NCBI GenBank assembly: GCA_910579145.1
Contig: CAJTTQ010000002.1
Span: 11,850-75,849, forward strand
Direction: 5' to 3'
Length of the DNA: 64,000 nucleotides
Source: an uncultured Eubacterium sp.
Lineage (GTDB): Bacteria; Bacillota; Clostridia; Lachnospirales; Lachnospiraceae
The notes beneath the pieces were generated by a model, which worked only from the letters and a program-made list of their open reading frames with translations, did no database searches and was not told the DNA's origin. The position numbers and the translations under genes were made by a program. Shown here in pieces: positions 51,214-60,211 of the stretch; positions within the stretch are counted from its first letter, which is position 1; each line of letters opens with the position of its first letter.

Positions 51214-52422
51214 ATGAAAATTGCAGTATTAGGTTATGGAACGATCGGTTCCGGCGTCGTCGAGGTGGTGGAAAAAAATGCCGCCAGCATTGAAAAACGT
51301 GCCGGGGAAAAGATCGAAGTAAAATATGTTTTAGATTTAAGGGAATTTCCAGGCGATCCGGTGCAGGATATATTAGTCCACGATTATTCCGTGATCGCGG
51401 AAGATGAGGAAATCGGGGTCATTGTTGAGACGATGGGCGGCACGAAGCCGGCGTATGATTTTGTGAAGACGGCTCTTCTGAATGGAAAAAGCGTCTGCAC
51501 GTCAAACAAGGAACTGGTGGCGGCACACGGCGCCGAGCTGATCCAGATCGCAGAAGACAAACAGGTCAATTTCTTCTTTGAGGCGAGCGTGGGCGGCGGC
51601 ATCCCGATCATACGGCCATTGAACCAGTGCATTACGGCCGATGAGATCGAGCAGATCAACGGGATCCTCAATGGAACGACGAACTTTATCCTTTCGAAAA
51701 TGGCAGACGAGGGAGCCGATTTTGAGGATGTACTGAAAGAGGCGCAGCAACTTGGCTATGCGGAGAAGGATCCGACGGCGGATGTCGAAGGATATGACGC
51801 CTGCCGTAAGATTGCGATCCTGACATCCCTCGCGTACGGAAAACAGGTAGATTATGAGGATATTTACACCGAGGGGATCACGAAAATAACGGCCAGCGAT
51901 TTTAAATACGCGAAACAAGCGGGTCTGGCGATCAAGATATTTGGAATGAGTAAAAAAGTGGGAAGCAGCGTGTATGCGATGGTTGCGCCGCAGATGATCG
52001 GGAGCGGACATCCGTTGTACAGCGTAAACGGCGTGTTCAATGGCATTTCCGTAAAGGGCAACATGCTCGGAGATGTGATGTTTTACGGGGCCGGAGCCGG
52101 CAAACTTCCGACGGCGAGCGCGGTTGTGGCAGATGTCGTGGCAGCCGTGAAGCATCAGGGTGATCATGTGCCGATCACATGGAGTTCCGAGAAACTGGAG
52201 ATTTCGTCGGTCGAAGAGATGGAAACCCGGTTTTTTGTCCGCGTTGATGAGTCCGAAAAACAGAAGATTCAGGATGTGTTTGGCGAGGTGCAGATGATCG
52301 ACGCCGGCGTAGACGGGGAGTGCGGATTTATTACGTCTGGTATGAAAGAGAAGGAATTTGCGAAGAAGGCGGAAGCGTTCGCGCAGCTGATCACGCGGAT
52401 TCGTGTGATGGGAGACGAATAG
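51214..52422 (+). CDS. hom: Homoserine dehydrogenase
   Basis: Reduces aspartate semialdehyde to homoserine. The 402-residue protein has the NAD(P)-binding GYGTIGSG motif (residues 8-15), the NGTTNFIL and GYAEKDPTADVEGYDACRK catalytic-region motifs, and a C-terminal ACT domain (about 320-402) for feedback inhibition by threonine. It precedes a phosphoglycerate-mutase-like gene and an aspartokinase, together giving a homoserine/threonine branch. Confidence 0.96.
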   Translation: MKIAVLGYGTIGSGVVEVVEKNAASIEKRAGEKIEVKYVLDLREFPGDPVQDILVHDYSVIAEDEEIGVIVETMGGTKPAYDFVKTALLNGKSVCTSNKELVAAHGAELIQIAEDKQVNFFFEASVGGGIPIIRPLNQCITADEIEQINGILNGTTNFILSKMADEGADFEDVLKEAQQLGYAEKDPTADVEGYDACRKIAILTSLAYGKQVDYEDIYTEGITKITASDFKYAKQAGLAIKIFGMSKKVGSSVYAMVAPQMIGSGHPLYSVNGVFNGISVKGNMLGDVMFYGAGAGKLPTASAVVADVVAAVKHQGDHVPITWSSEKLEISSVEEMETRFFVRVDESEKQKIQDVFGEVQMIDAGVDGECGFITSGMKEKEFAKKAEAFAQLITRIRVMGDE

Positions 52423-52446
52423 GAAAAAAGAAAGGATTTGGTTCCG

Positions 52447-53646
52447 ATGAAATATATCATTGTTTTGGGCGATGGCATGGCGGATGAACCGCTGGAACAG
52501 CTGGGAGGAAAGACGCCGCTTGCCTATGCGAAAACGCCCTGGATGGATGAGATATCGAAAAAGTCAGAGATCGGGCTGGCGAAGACGATCCCGGACGGCA
52601 TGAAGCCGGGGAGTGATACGGCGAATCTCGCCGTTCTCGGCTACAACCCGAAGCAGTACTACACGGGGCGATCCCCGCTCGAAGCGCTCAGCATCGGCGT
52701 GGATATGGAGGAAAAAGATATTGCGATCCGCTGTAATCTCGTCACGGTTTCGGATGATTCCCTGCCGTATGAAGAGAAGACGATCGTGGATCACAGCAGC
52801 AGCGAGATCTCGACTGAGGATGCGGCGGTACTTTTGGACGCCGTCAGGGACGTGCTGGAAGATGATGTGTACCGGTTCTATCTCGGAACGAGCTACCGCC
52901 ATTGTACGATCTGGAAAGAGGGGGACGTGGTGGAACTGACGCCGCCCCACGATATTTTAGGGAAGGTGATCGGAGAGTATCTGCCAGATGATGAGATCCT
53001 TCGTGAGAAGATGAAACGCAGTTACGACATACTGAACCATCATCCGTTAAATGAGGAGCGGGCAAGAAAAGGACTGAACAAGGCAAATTCGATCTGGTTC
53101 TGGGGCGCGGGGACGAAACCGGCGCTAGACTCGTTCGAGGGCAAATTCGGGAAGAAGGGCGCGATGATCTCCGCCGTAGACCTTTTGAAAGGAATCGCGG
53201 TCGGAGCCGCTATGACAAATATAGAAGTCGAGGGCGCGGACGGAACGCTTGAGACAAATTATGAAGGAAAGGCGTCGGCGGCCGTGAAAGCGGTGATGGA
53301 AAACGGCAGTGATTTCGTTTATATCCACGTCGAGGCGCCGGATGAAATGGGTCATCAGGGAAGCGTCGAGAGGAAAGTAAAGGCGATCGAGTACCTTGAC
53401 GGCAGGGTGATCGGCCCTGTATATGAGCAGATGAAAAAGAGTGGAGAGGACTTCCGCCTGCTCGTGATGCCGGACCATCCCACACCGATCCGGACGAGGA
53501 CGCATTCGAGTGATCCGGTTCCCTATATGCGGTACGACAGCGCGGCAGAGCAGGATCACGAATGGGATTATAATGAGAAGGAAGCGAAGGAGAGCGGGCA
53601 TTACCTTGACGAAGGTTATACGCTGATCCGGGAATTTTTGAAATAA
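52447..53646 (+). CDS. ApgM-type phosphoglycerate mutase family protein, probable homoserine kinase
   Basis: The 399-residue protein belongs to the archaeal-type cofactor-independent phosphoglycerate mutase family (alkaline-phosphatase fold): GDGMADEP at the N-terminus, the catalytic Ser in GSDTANLAVLGY and metal ligands in MPDHPTP. It lies between hom and lysC, and no thrB is visible. Family members in this place have been proposed to act as an alternative homoserine kinase. That role is inferred from context. AAAGGA precedes the ATG at 52447; the TTG at 52438 is less likely. Confidence 0.85.
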   Translation: MKYIIVLGDGMADEPLEQLGGKTPLAYAKTPWMDEISKKSEIGLAKTIPDGMKPGSDTANLAVLGYNPKQYYTGRSPLEALSIGVDMEEKDIAIRCNLVTVSDDSLPYEEKTIVDHSSSEISTEDAAVLLDAVRDVLEDDVYRFYLGTSYRHCTIWKEGDVVELTPPHDILGKVIGEYLPDDEILREKMKRSYDILNHHPLNEERARKGLNKANSIWFWGAGTKPALDSFEGKFGKKGAMISAVDLLKGIAVGAAMTNIEVEGADGTLETNYEGKASAAVKAVMENGSDFVYIHVEAPDEMGHQGSVERKVKAIEYLDGRVIGPVYEQMKKSGEDFRLLVMPDHPTPIRTRTHSSDPVPYMRYDSAAEQDHEWDYNEKEAKESGHYLDEGYTLIREFLK

Positions 53647-53686
53647 AACGATGGCGTCTGATGGGGCGCCGGAATGAGAGGTAGAC

Positions 53687-54892
53687 ATGTTAGTTGTGAA
53701 AAAATTCGGCGGGACGTCGGTCGCAAACAAAGAGCGTATTTTTAATGTGGCGAACCGCTGTATTGAAGATTATAAAAAAGGGAATGACGTTGTAGTCGTA
53801 CTTTCCGCGATGGGGAAACAGACAGATGTTCTTTTGGATATGGCGAATGATATTAACCCGAACGCATCGAAACGAGAACTGGATATGCTTTTGACGACAG
53901 GGGAGCAGACATCGGTGGCGCTCATGGCGATGGCGATGCACTCTCTCGGTGTTCCGGCGATCTCGTTGAATGCGTTTCAGGTGGCGATGCACACGACGTC
54001 GGTTTCCGGGAACGCCAGGCTGAAAAAGATCGACAAAGAGCGCATCGAACACGAACTGGAGCAGCGAAAGATCGTGATCGTCACAGGGTTTCAGGGAATC
54101 AACCGCTACGACGATTACACGACGCTCGGACGAGGCGGGTCTGACACGACAGCCGTTGCGCTGGCAGCCTCCCTCCATGCGGATGCGTGTGAGATCTACA
54201 CGGATGTGGACGGCGTATTTACGGCCGATCCGCGCATTGTAAAAGACGCAAAGAAACTGGATGAGATCACGTATGACGAGATGCTGGAACTGGCGAGCCT
54301 CGGCGCGGGAGTTCTGCACAACCGCTCGGTGGAAATGGCGAAAAAATACGGGGTACGGCTGGTCGTTCGCTCCAGCCTGAACACGTCGGAAGGTACTATG
54401 GTTAAGGAGGAAGTTAAGATGGAAAAAATGCTTGTAAGCGGAGTGGCATGTGATAAAAATGTAGTGAGGATCGCGGTAGTCGGATTGGAGGATCAGCCGG
54501 GAGTGGCCTTTAAGCTGTTCCGTCATCTTGCGAACCATAACGTAAACGTAGATATGATCCTTCAGTCGATCGGACGCGACAATACGAAGGATATCAGCTT
54601 TACCGTAACGGAAGATATGGCGGATGTGGCGGTGGAAACCGTGGAGCGCCACCGCAGCGGCAGCCTGAAATGCCAGGATGTCAAGGTGAAAAAGAACGTG
54701 GCAAAAGTATCGGTGGTCGGCGCCGGTATGCAGACGAACCCGGGCGTAGCGGCCAGGATGTTTGAGGCGCTTTATGACGCGAATGTCAATATCCAGCAGA
54801 TCTCGACGTCGGAAATCCGCGTTACGGTCCTGATCGACCGCGCGGAGACGGATAAGGCGATGAACGCCGTGCACAAGGAATTTGATTTCTAA
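53687..54892 (+). CDS. lysC: Aspartate kinase (alpha subunit, full length)
   Basis: Aspartokinase phosphorylates aspartate, the first step to lysine, threonine and methionine. The 401-residue protein has the KFGGTSV nucleotide motif, the TTLGRGGSDTTA motif, and two C-terminal ACT domains (about 265-335 and 342-400) for feedback control. GAGAGGT precedes the ATG. An internal start at 54419 would also give the ACT part alone. Confidence 0.96.
   Translation: MLVVKKFGGTSVANKERIFNVANRCIEDYKKGNDVVVVLSAMGKQTDVLLDMANDINPNASKRELDMLLTTGEQTSVALMAMAMHSLGVPAISLNAFQVAMHTTSVSGNARLKKIDKERIEHELEQRKIVIVTGFQGINRYDDYTTLGRGGSDTTAVALAASLHADACEIYTDVDGVFTADPRIVKDAKKLDEITYDEMLELASLGAGVLHNRSVEMAKKYGVRLVVRSSLNTSEGTMVKEEVKMEKMLVSGVACDKNVVRIAVVGLEDQPGVAFKLFRHLANHNVNVDMILQSIGRDNTKDISFTVTEDMADVAVETVERHRSGSLKCQDVKVKKNVAKVSVVGAGMQTNPGVAARMFEALYDANVNIQQISTSEIRVTVLIDRAETDKAMNAVHKEFDF
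54419..54892 (+). CDS. Aspartate kinase beta subunit from an internal start
   Basis: AAGGAGG (54404-54410) lies 8 bases upstream of the in-frame ATG of codon 245. Translation from here gives 157 residues made of the two ACT domains. In Bacillus subtilis, aspartokinase II has exactly such an arrangement, with the beta subunit starting at codon 246. The signal strength and position both fit. Expression is not proven. Confidence 0.65.
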   Translation: MEKMLVSGVACDKNVVRIAVVGLEDQPGVAFKLFRHLANHNVNVDMILQSIGRDNTKDISFTVTEDMADVAVETVERHRSGSLKCQDVKVKKNVAKVSVVGAGMQTNPGVAARMFEALYDANVNIQQISTSEIRVTVLIDRAETDKAMNAVHKEFDF

Positions 54893-54918
54893 AGAACGCA
54901 GAGCAAAGGGAAATGAAC

Positions 54919-56025
54919 ATGAAGATCATACACTGTGCGGATCTGCACCTGGATTCGAATATGACGTCCAATCTTACGAGTGAAAAGGCGAGGGAACGCA
55001 AACGGGAACTGCTCTTGACGTTTCACCGTATGATCCAGTATGCCGCGGACAATGACGTCCGCGCCATACTGATATCCGGGGATCTGTTCGATAAAAAACG
55101 GATCACGAAAGCGGCGTTCCAAACGGTTTGGCAGGCCATTGTAGAGCATCCGCACATTCTTTTTTTCTATCTGCCGGGAAATCACGAAGAAGATGCTTTT
55201 TTGGACGGGCAGGAGGAACAGCCGGACAATTTAAAAGTATTTGGCAGTACGTGGACAAGTTTCCGCTTTGAGGGGAGCGCCGGCTGGCCGGTTACGGTCA
55301 GCGGCGTGCGCTTAAACCGGGACAATGCCGGAACGGTTTCCGACTCACTCGTATTGGATCCCGACTGTTTCAACATCGTGATGCTGCATGGGCAGATCTC
55401 GGAACACGCGGCCGGGGATAAGGCCGAAATCATCCATATCCGGGAATTGAAACATAAGGGGATCGACTATCTGGCGCTGGGACATATCCACTCGTACCGG
55501 GAAGAGGCGCTTGACGCGAGAGGGTTTTACTGCTATCCCGGATGTCTGGAGGGGCGCGGTTTTGACGAGTGCGGGGAACACGGATTTGTCCGGCTCGACA
55601 TCGGGGATGCGCAGCAGACATGGAAGCGGACATTTGTGCCGGCTGCGTACCGCCATATTTTTTCGCTGGACATTGATGTCACATCGTGCGCGGCGACGGC
55701 AGAGATCGCGCGCCGCATCGAGGAGGCGCTTTCTCAGCATTCCTACCCGGAAACGTCCCTGATGAAGATCGTGCTGACCGGTGAAGTAGATGTGGAATGT
55801 GAAAAAGATCTGGATTATTTATTGAAGCAATTCGAACATCGATTTTATTTCCTGAAAATAGTAGATGAAACAAAACTGCATGTAGATTATCACAGCTTTG
55901 CACTGGACGCGTCGCTCAAAGGGGAATTTGTGCGTATGGTCATGAATGATGAAAAGCTGGGTGAGGAAGAAAAGGCGGACATTATCCGCTGTGGGATACA
56001 TATTCTGGCCGGCGAGGAGGCGTAA
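54919..56025 (+). CDS. SbcD/YhaO-like metallophosphoesterase nuclease
   Basis: The 368-residue protein has metallophosphoesterase motifs HCADLHLDS (residues 5-13), SGDLFD, PGNHEE and the later GHIHSY, with five expected metal ligands. It resembles the YhaO subunit of the SbcCD-like YhaO-YhaN pair. It should cut DNA ends or hairpins together with the next gene's ATPase. ATG at 54919 (GGG 8 bases upstream) is preferred over ATG at 54913. It follows lysC by 26 bases. Confidence 0.9.
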   Translation: MKIIHCADLHLDSNMTSNLTSEKARERKRELLLTFHRMIQYAADNDVRAILISGDLFDKKRITKAAFQTVWQAIVEHPHILFFYLPGNHEEDAFLDGQEEQPDNLKVFGSTWTSFRFEGSAGWPVTVSGVRLNRDNAGTVSDSLVLDPDCFNIVMLHGQISEHAAGDKAEIIHIRELKHKGIDYLALGHIHSYREEALDARGFYCYPGCLEGRGFDECGEHGFVRLDIGDAQQTWKRTFVPAAYRHIFSLDIDVTSCAATAEIARRIEEALSQHSYPETSLMKIVLTGEVDVECEKDLDYLLKQFEHRFYFLKIVDETKLHVDYHSFALDASLKGEFVRMVMNDEKLGEEEKADIIRCGIHILAGEEA

Positions 56026-56028
56026 CGG

Positions 56029-58329
56029 ATGCGGTTGGTCACATGTCATGTGGAAAATTTTGGAAAACTGAGTGACCTTACGGTTTCTTTTACGGATCCG
56101 TCTGGGATCCAGTTGTTCTGTGAGGAAAACGGCTGGGGAAAAAGTACGCTTGCGGCCTTTATTAAAGTCATGTTTTTTGGGTTTGACAATGCCGGGAAGC
56201 GCAGTGAGATCGACAATGAGCGCAAGCGTTACAAGCCGTGGCAGGGCGGCGTTTACGGCGGGCAGATCACGTTTGAGGCAGGCGGATCGACTTATTTGAT
56301 GTCCCGGGTATTCGGCGCGAAAGAAAATCAGGATGAATTTGTCCTGCGCGATGCGGATACACTGCTTGAGAGCGATGATTTTTCGGAGCGCATCGGGGAA
56401 GAACTGTTCCAGATCGACAGCGCTTCCTTTTCGCGCAGCATATACATTTCCCAGCTGGGATGCGGGACGGCGGCGACCGATTCGATCGGCGCGAAGATCG
56501 GGAATCTGACGGAGCACACCGACGACCTGAACCATTACGAGATGGCGGAAAAGAAGATCACGGATCGGCTGAACGCGTTGTCAGAAACGAGAAAGACCGG
56601 GCTGTTGTACAAACAGAAAGGGCAGATCGCCCAGTATGAACAGGAGATCAAAAACGGGGAGGCGCTTGATGCCTCGATGGAGGAACTTGTTCGTTTGAAA
56701 GAGTCACTTCGCCGTTCGTGTGCGGAGCGAAAAGAGGAGCAGGGCGTTCTTTCAAACCGTCTGAAGGCGGCAAGTGAGAAGAAAGACCTGGCGGTCCAGC
56801 ATAACGAGTACCGGCATCTGTGTGAGACAGTATCCGGTAAAAAGCGTGTATGGCAGCAGAAACGGGCGTTTTTTCCGGGACGTATCCCGGCGGTGGAGGA
56901 GATTGACAGGTGCCTGCAGGCTGCGGACCAGCTCGTCGGTGTGGAGAAAGAACGGGAGATCTATCAATTTGACGACGAGGAAGAGCGTGAGTGGAAATCA
57001 CTGGAGCGTACGTTTACATCCGGTGTGCCGGGACTGCATGAAATAGAAGAATATCATCGGAAGATCGGTGAGGCGCAGGCGGCGAAACCGACGGGAAATA
57101 AGCTGTTTTTGGCTGCGGGCGCGGTGCTGGCCGCTGCCGGGGCTGCTTTGTGCTTTGTCATGCTGGCTGCGGGTCTCATCTGTCTGCTCGCCGGTGCGGC
57201 GGCAGCTGTGATGGGCTTCGTAAGAAAAAAGAACCCGCCGTATGTGGCCCAGGTGGCAGAAGAAGTCCGGGCGTTTTTAGAAACATATGGTATGTCGGGG
57301 AGGGGCGGGGAAGAAGCGGATCTGTACGCGTACGGAAATGCGCTCCGCACGCTCGAAGGCACGCTGGCCCGGTATGAGCAGTTAGGAGAAAAGCGGAGAA
57401 AGTATGAGGCGGCATCCCGTTCTTATCAGGAAGGAGCCGGAGCGGTACGCGCTTTTTTGTCCGGCCTGGGGATGGAGGCAGAGCCGGACCTTCGACTGCA
57501 GCTGCAGACGGTAAAAGAGGCGTTGCGCGACTATCTTCATGCCGGTGAAGAATATAAAAAGGCGGTAGAGGCGAAAGATCAATTTGCAGATGGGATCGAG
57601 AATTTAGAAGCGGTGAGGAATGCCGGCGGAGCGAATGCCAGCGAGTTGAATGACAGTGGGGCGGATGCCAGCAGAGAAAATGCCAGTGAGGCGAATGCCT
57701 ACAGGGTTAATGAGAATGAGTCCCTCACGGAGATCCAAAACCGCCTGCGGCTCATTTCCGAAGAACTGGAGGGGATCCAGAGGAACCAGATGGCATATGA
57801 CCGTCAGTTGGAACAGCTGCAGGAAAAAAGGGATGCGATCGCGGAGTCCGAAGGGCAGTTAGCACAATTACGGGAGCAGTTTTTGCAGAATAGAAAGAAG
57901 CGGGATATTTTGAAACAGACGGGGCATTATCTGGAACAGGCGAAGGCTGCGCTTACCGCGAAGTATACAAAACCGCTGAAGGAAGGATTCGATAAGTATT
58001 TTGCCATCCTGACCGGAACGGCGGCGGATCCGTATGAACTCGACGCGAATCTGGAACTCGCTGTGACGGAGCAGGGAATGCCGCGGAAGATCGGACTGTT
58101 CAGTACGGGGTATCAGGATATGATGGGGATCTGTCTGCGGATGGCGTTTGTCGACGCGATGTATCCGGGGGAAAAGCCATTTTTGATATTTGACGACCCA
58201 TTTGTCAATCTGGACGATAGAAAAACAGAAGGTAGTCTGCGGTTTCTGCGCGAGATCGCGCGGGAGTACCAGATCATCTATTTTACATGCAGGGAGGGCC
58301 GTGGAAATGTTAATGGATTCGCTGAGTAA
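56029..58329 (+). CDS. YhaN/SbcC-like SMC-type ATPase
   Basis: The 766-residue protein has an N-terminal Walker A in the form EENGWGKST (about residues 33-41), long coiled-coil arms, two hydrophobic helices in the middle (about 358-400, an unusual feature also seen in YhaN homologues), and a C-terminal Walker B (FLIFDDPFVNLDD). A low-complexity run of Ala, Asn, Ser, Glu repeats (about 530-565) interrupts the second arm. Three bases separate it from the SbcD-like gene. It likely forms the membrane-bound partner of the nuclease. Confidence 0.85.
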   Translation: MRLVTCHVENFGKLSDLTVSFTDPSGIQLFCEENGWGKSTLAAFIKVMFFGFDNAGKRSEIDNERKRYKPWQGGVYGGQITFEAGGSTYLMSRVFGAKENQDEFVLRDADTLLESDDFSERIGEELFQIDSASFSRSIYISQLGCGTAATDSIGAKIGNLTEHTDDLNHYEMAEKKITDRLNALSETRKTGLLYKQKGQIAQYEQEIKNGEALDASMEELVRLKESLRRSCAERKEEQGVLSNRLKAASEKKDLAVQHNEYRHLCETVSGKKRVWQQKRAFFPGRIPAVEEIDRCLQAADQLVGVEKEREIYQFDDEEEREWKSLERTFTSGVPGLHEIEEYHRKIGEAQAAKPTGNKLFLAAGAVLAAAGAALCFVMLAAGLICLLAGAAAAVMGFVRKKNPPYVAQVAEEVRAFLETYGMSGRGGEEADLYAYGNALRTLEGTLARYEQLGEKRRKYEAASRSYQEGAGAVRAFLSGLGMEAEPDLRLQLQTVKEALRDYLHAGEEYKKAVEAKDQFADGIENLEAVRNAGGANASELNDSGADASRENASEANAYRVNENESLTEIQNRLRLISEELEGIQRNQMAYDRQLEQLQEKRDAIAESEGQLAQLREQFLQNRKKRDILKQTGHYLEQAKAALTAKYTKPLKEGFDKYFAILTGTAADPYELDANLELAVTEQGMPRKIGLFSTGYQDMMGICLRMAFVDAMYPGEKPFLIFDDPFVNLDDRKTEGSLRFLREIAREYQIIYFTCREGRGNVNGFAE

Positions 58330-58546
58330 GGAACAAAAAGACCAGATGCTGGAAGAGATCGCCTATTTTTTCAACGAGGAATTTGAACTGGATCTTGGCA
58401 TCATCGGCCGGGAAACGGTTTTTGATTTCTTTCAGGATAATCTGGCAAAATATATTTATAACCGCGCGTTAGATGACGCGAAGAAATTTTACGAGAGAAG
58501 TGCTTCGAATATGGAAGCGGATTATTATGCGTTATATAAAGACTGA
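58307..58546 (+). CDS. DUF2164 protein, 79 aa
   Basis: A 79-residue protein of the DUF2164 family (LSKEQKDQMLEEI start and a helix NRALDDAKKFYERS). Function unknown. AGGGAGGG precedes the ATG at 58307 by 8 bases; an ATG at 58313 follows. The first 23 bases overlap the YhaN-like gene's end in another frame, implying translational coupling. Upstream extension of this frame is inside the YhaN-like gene and is not coding. Confidence 0.85.
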   Translation: MLMDSLSKEQKDQMLEEIAYFFNEEFELDLGIIGRETVFDFFQDNLAKYIYNRALDDAKKFYERSASNMEADYYALYKD

Positions 58547-58604
58547 ACAATGTTACGCGGATATAACGTGGAAGATGGAGAAAAAACTTCGGAGGGCAGG
58601 CAGG

Positions 58605-59336
58605 ATGAAGGAGCGTCTGAGGATTGCCGTTTGTGAGGATGATGACACGCAGCGGGATTACATCCTTTCCCTGGTGGCACGGTGGGCAAAGAAAAAAGGA
58701 ATCCCGTGTGAAACGTCCGGGTATATCAGCGCCGAGCAGCTGATGTTTTCGTTTGACGGGTATTTTCCCTATGAAATTTATTTTCTCGATATCCAAATGG
58801 GGAAAATGAACGGCATGGAACTGGCGAGAAAGATCCGGGAGATGGATGCGAAGGCGGCCATCCTTTTTCTGACCGGCGTAAAAGATTACGTGCTCGAGGG
58901 GTATGAAGTCGGCGCTGTCCGCTATTTACTGAAGCCAGTCAGGGAAGATGAGTTTTTCCGTATTATGGACGAGGTGGCGGAAAAGGAGAGGGAGACGAGT
59001 GTAGAATGTTTTTTGCTGGAAACGGGAACGACGGTACAGAAGATCCCGTTTCGTGATATCTGGTACGTTGAATCGCAGGGACATTATCTGCAAATGGCTT
59101 TCGGGGATCAGAAGGTGCAGTGGAAATCGAGTCTCGGCAGCGTGCAGGATCTGTTTGAAAGGCACGGTTTCGTGATGACGCGGCGGGGCGTGCTGGTGAA
59201 CATGGGACGGATCTCGCGCGTTGGAAAGACCGGGTGTGTTCTGGATAACGGCGAGGAGATACCAGTCAGCAGAAGCCAGTATAAGGCGGTCAATGAGGCG
59301 TTTATCCGATATTATAAAACGGATTTGCCACAATAA
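58605..59336 (+). CDS. LytTR (AgrA-type) response regulator
   Basis: The 243-residue regulator has a receiver domain (VCEDDD pocket, Asp in FLDIQMGKMNG, FLTG, Lys in LKPV) and a LytTR DNA-binding domain (about 143-243; RDIWYVESQGHYLQ, HGFVMTRRGVLVNMGRI). Such regulators often control peptide or bacteriocin genes. GGAGGG precedes ATG by 8 bases. A partner kinase, frameshifted here, and two ABC exporters follow in the same direction. Confidence 0.9.
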   Translation: MKERLRIAVCEDDDTQRDYILSLVARWAKKKGIPCETSGYISAEQLMFSFDGYFPYEIYFLDIQMGKMNGMELARKIREMDAKAAILFLTGVKDYVLEGYEVGAVRYLLKPVREDEFFRIMDEVAEKERETSVECFLLETGTTVQKIPFRDIWYVESQGHYLQMAFGDQKVQWKSSLGSVQDLFERHGFVMTRRGVLVNMGRISRVGKTGCVLDNGEEIPVSRSQYKAVNEAFIRYYKTDLPQ

Positions 59337-59357
59337 ATACGGAGGGAATGATGTAAC

Positions 59358-60081
59358 GTGCAGATGGGTGTTGGAATTGCGGTCTGGGTTCTGACAGTTG
59401 TGCTGGCGGTGGTTGTCACTACTTTTGTAGTAAGAAGGCGGGAAGAGAACCTGTTTGACGAGTATCAGGATAAGATTCTGAAAACCCAGCGCGAGGAAGT
59501 TCAGAATATATATAAGACGATGCGCGTGGTGGCGGCACGATTACCATAATCATATGCAGAAGATCAAGGCCCATCTGGCGCTCGGGCAGTTTCAGGAAGT
59601 CACGGAGTATTTGAACCGTCTGGAGCAGGATCTGGACGAGATCGACATCACGTACCGGACAGGGAATGTAAGTGTGGATGCGATCTTAAACAGCAAACTG
59701 ACTGTGGCGTCGGATAAGGACATCGAGATCAACTGCAAGGCGAAGGTGCCAAAAGAGCTTTCGGTCAGTGATGTGGATCTCTGCGTGATCATCGGGAATC
59801 TCGTGGATAACAGCCTGGAATCATGCAAAAAGATGGGCGATGACGAAAAGAAGTTCCTTCGGGTTTACATCGGTGTTTTTAAGAAACAGCTTTACATTTC
59901 GGTCATGAATTCTACGAATGAGGAGGAGCGGAAACAGGGGCATGAGTTTGTGAGCCGGAAGTGGGGAAATCATGGGCACGGATTAAAGCGGATCGACAAC
60001 ATCGTGGAAAAGAATCAGGGATTTATTAACCGCAAAAATGAGCCGGGCGTATTTGTCACAGAGGTTATGCTGCCGCTGTAG
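59358..60081 (+). pseudogene. AgrC-like sensor kinase with a frameshift before the H box
   Basis: The first part (GTG at 59358, GGAGGG upstream) encodes one membrane helix and a short coiled coil that ends in TMRVVAARLP and stop at 59549. In the next frame, from 59530, comes WRHDYHNHMQKIKAHL, the phospho-acceptor box of HPK10/AgrC kinases, then the sensor-kinase-like ATPase with the N box NLVDNSLESC and HGHGLKRI to 60081. One extra base in about GCGCGTGGTGG restores the frame if removed. Reassembled, it is a short kinase of about 240 residues with just one membrane helix. A sequencing error cannot be excluded. Confidence 0.75.
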
Positions 60082-60094
60082 AAAAAAGGATAAG

Positions 60095-60147
60095 ACGTTT
60101 TATGAACGGATTTTTACCATTCGTGCATAAAACGTTTTTTCTTTTTT
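60095..60147 (+). terminator. Terminator after the AgrC-like kinase
   Basis: ACGTTTTATG-aACG (60095-60108) pairs with CGT-g-CATAAAACGT (60122-60135), followed by a long T-rich tract. Confidence 0.88.
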
Positions 60148-60211
60148 CATCGTGTTAAAATGAGGATAAGATTTTTGTAAAAGCTTTGGCGTTTTGAATT
60201 GGAGGGATCAC

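Noticed and set aside
59500..59560. Programmed ribosomal frameshift in the AgrC-like kinase
   Set aside because: No slippery heptamer, upstream Shine-Dalgarno-like stimulator or pseudoknot was seen at the shift site; a mutation or error is simpler.
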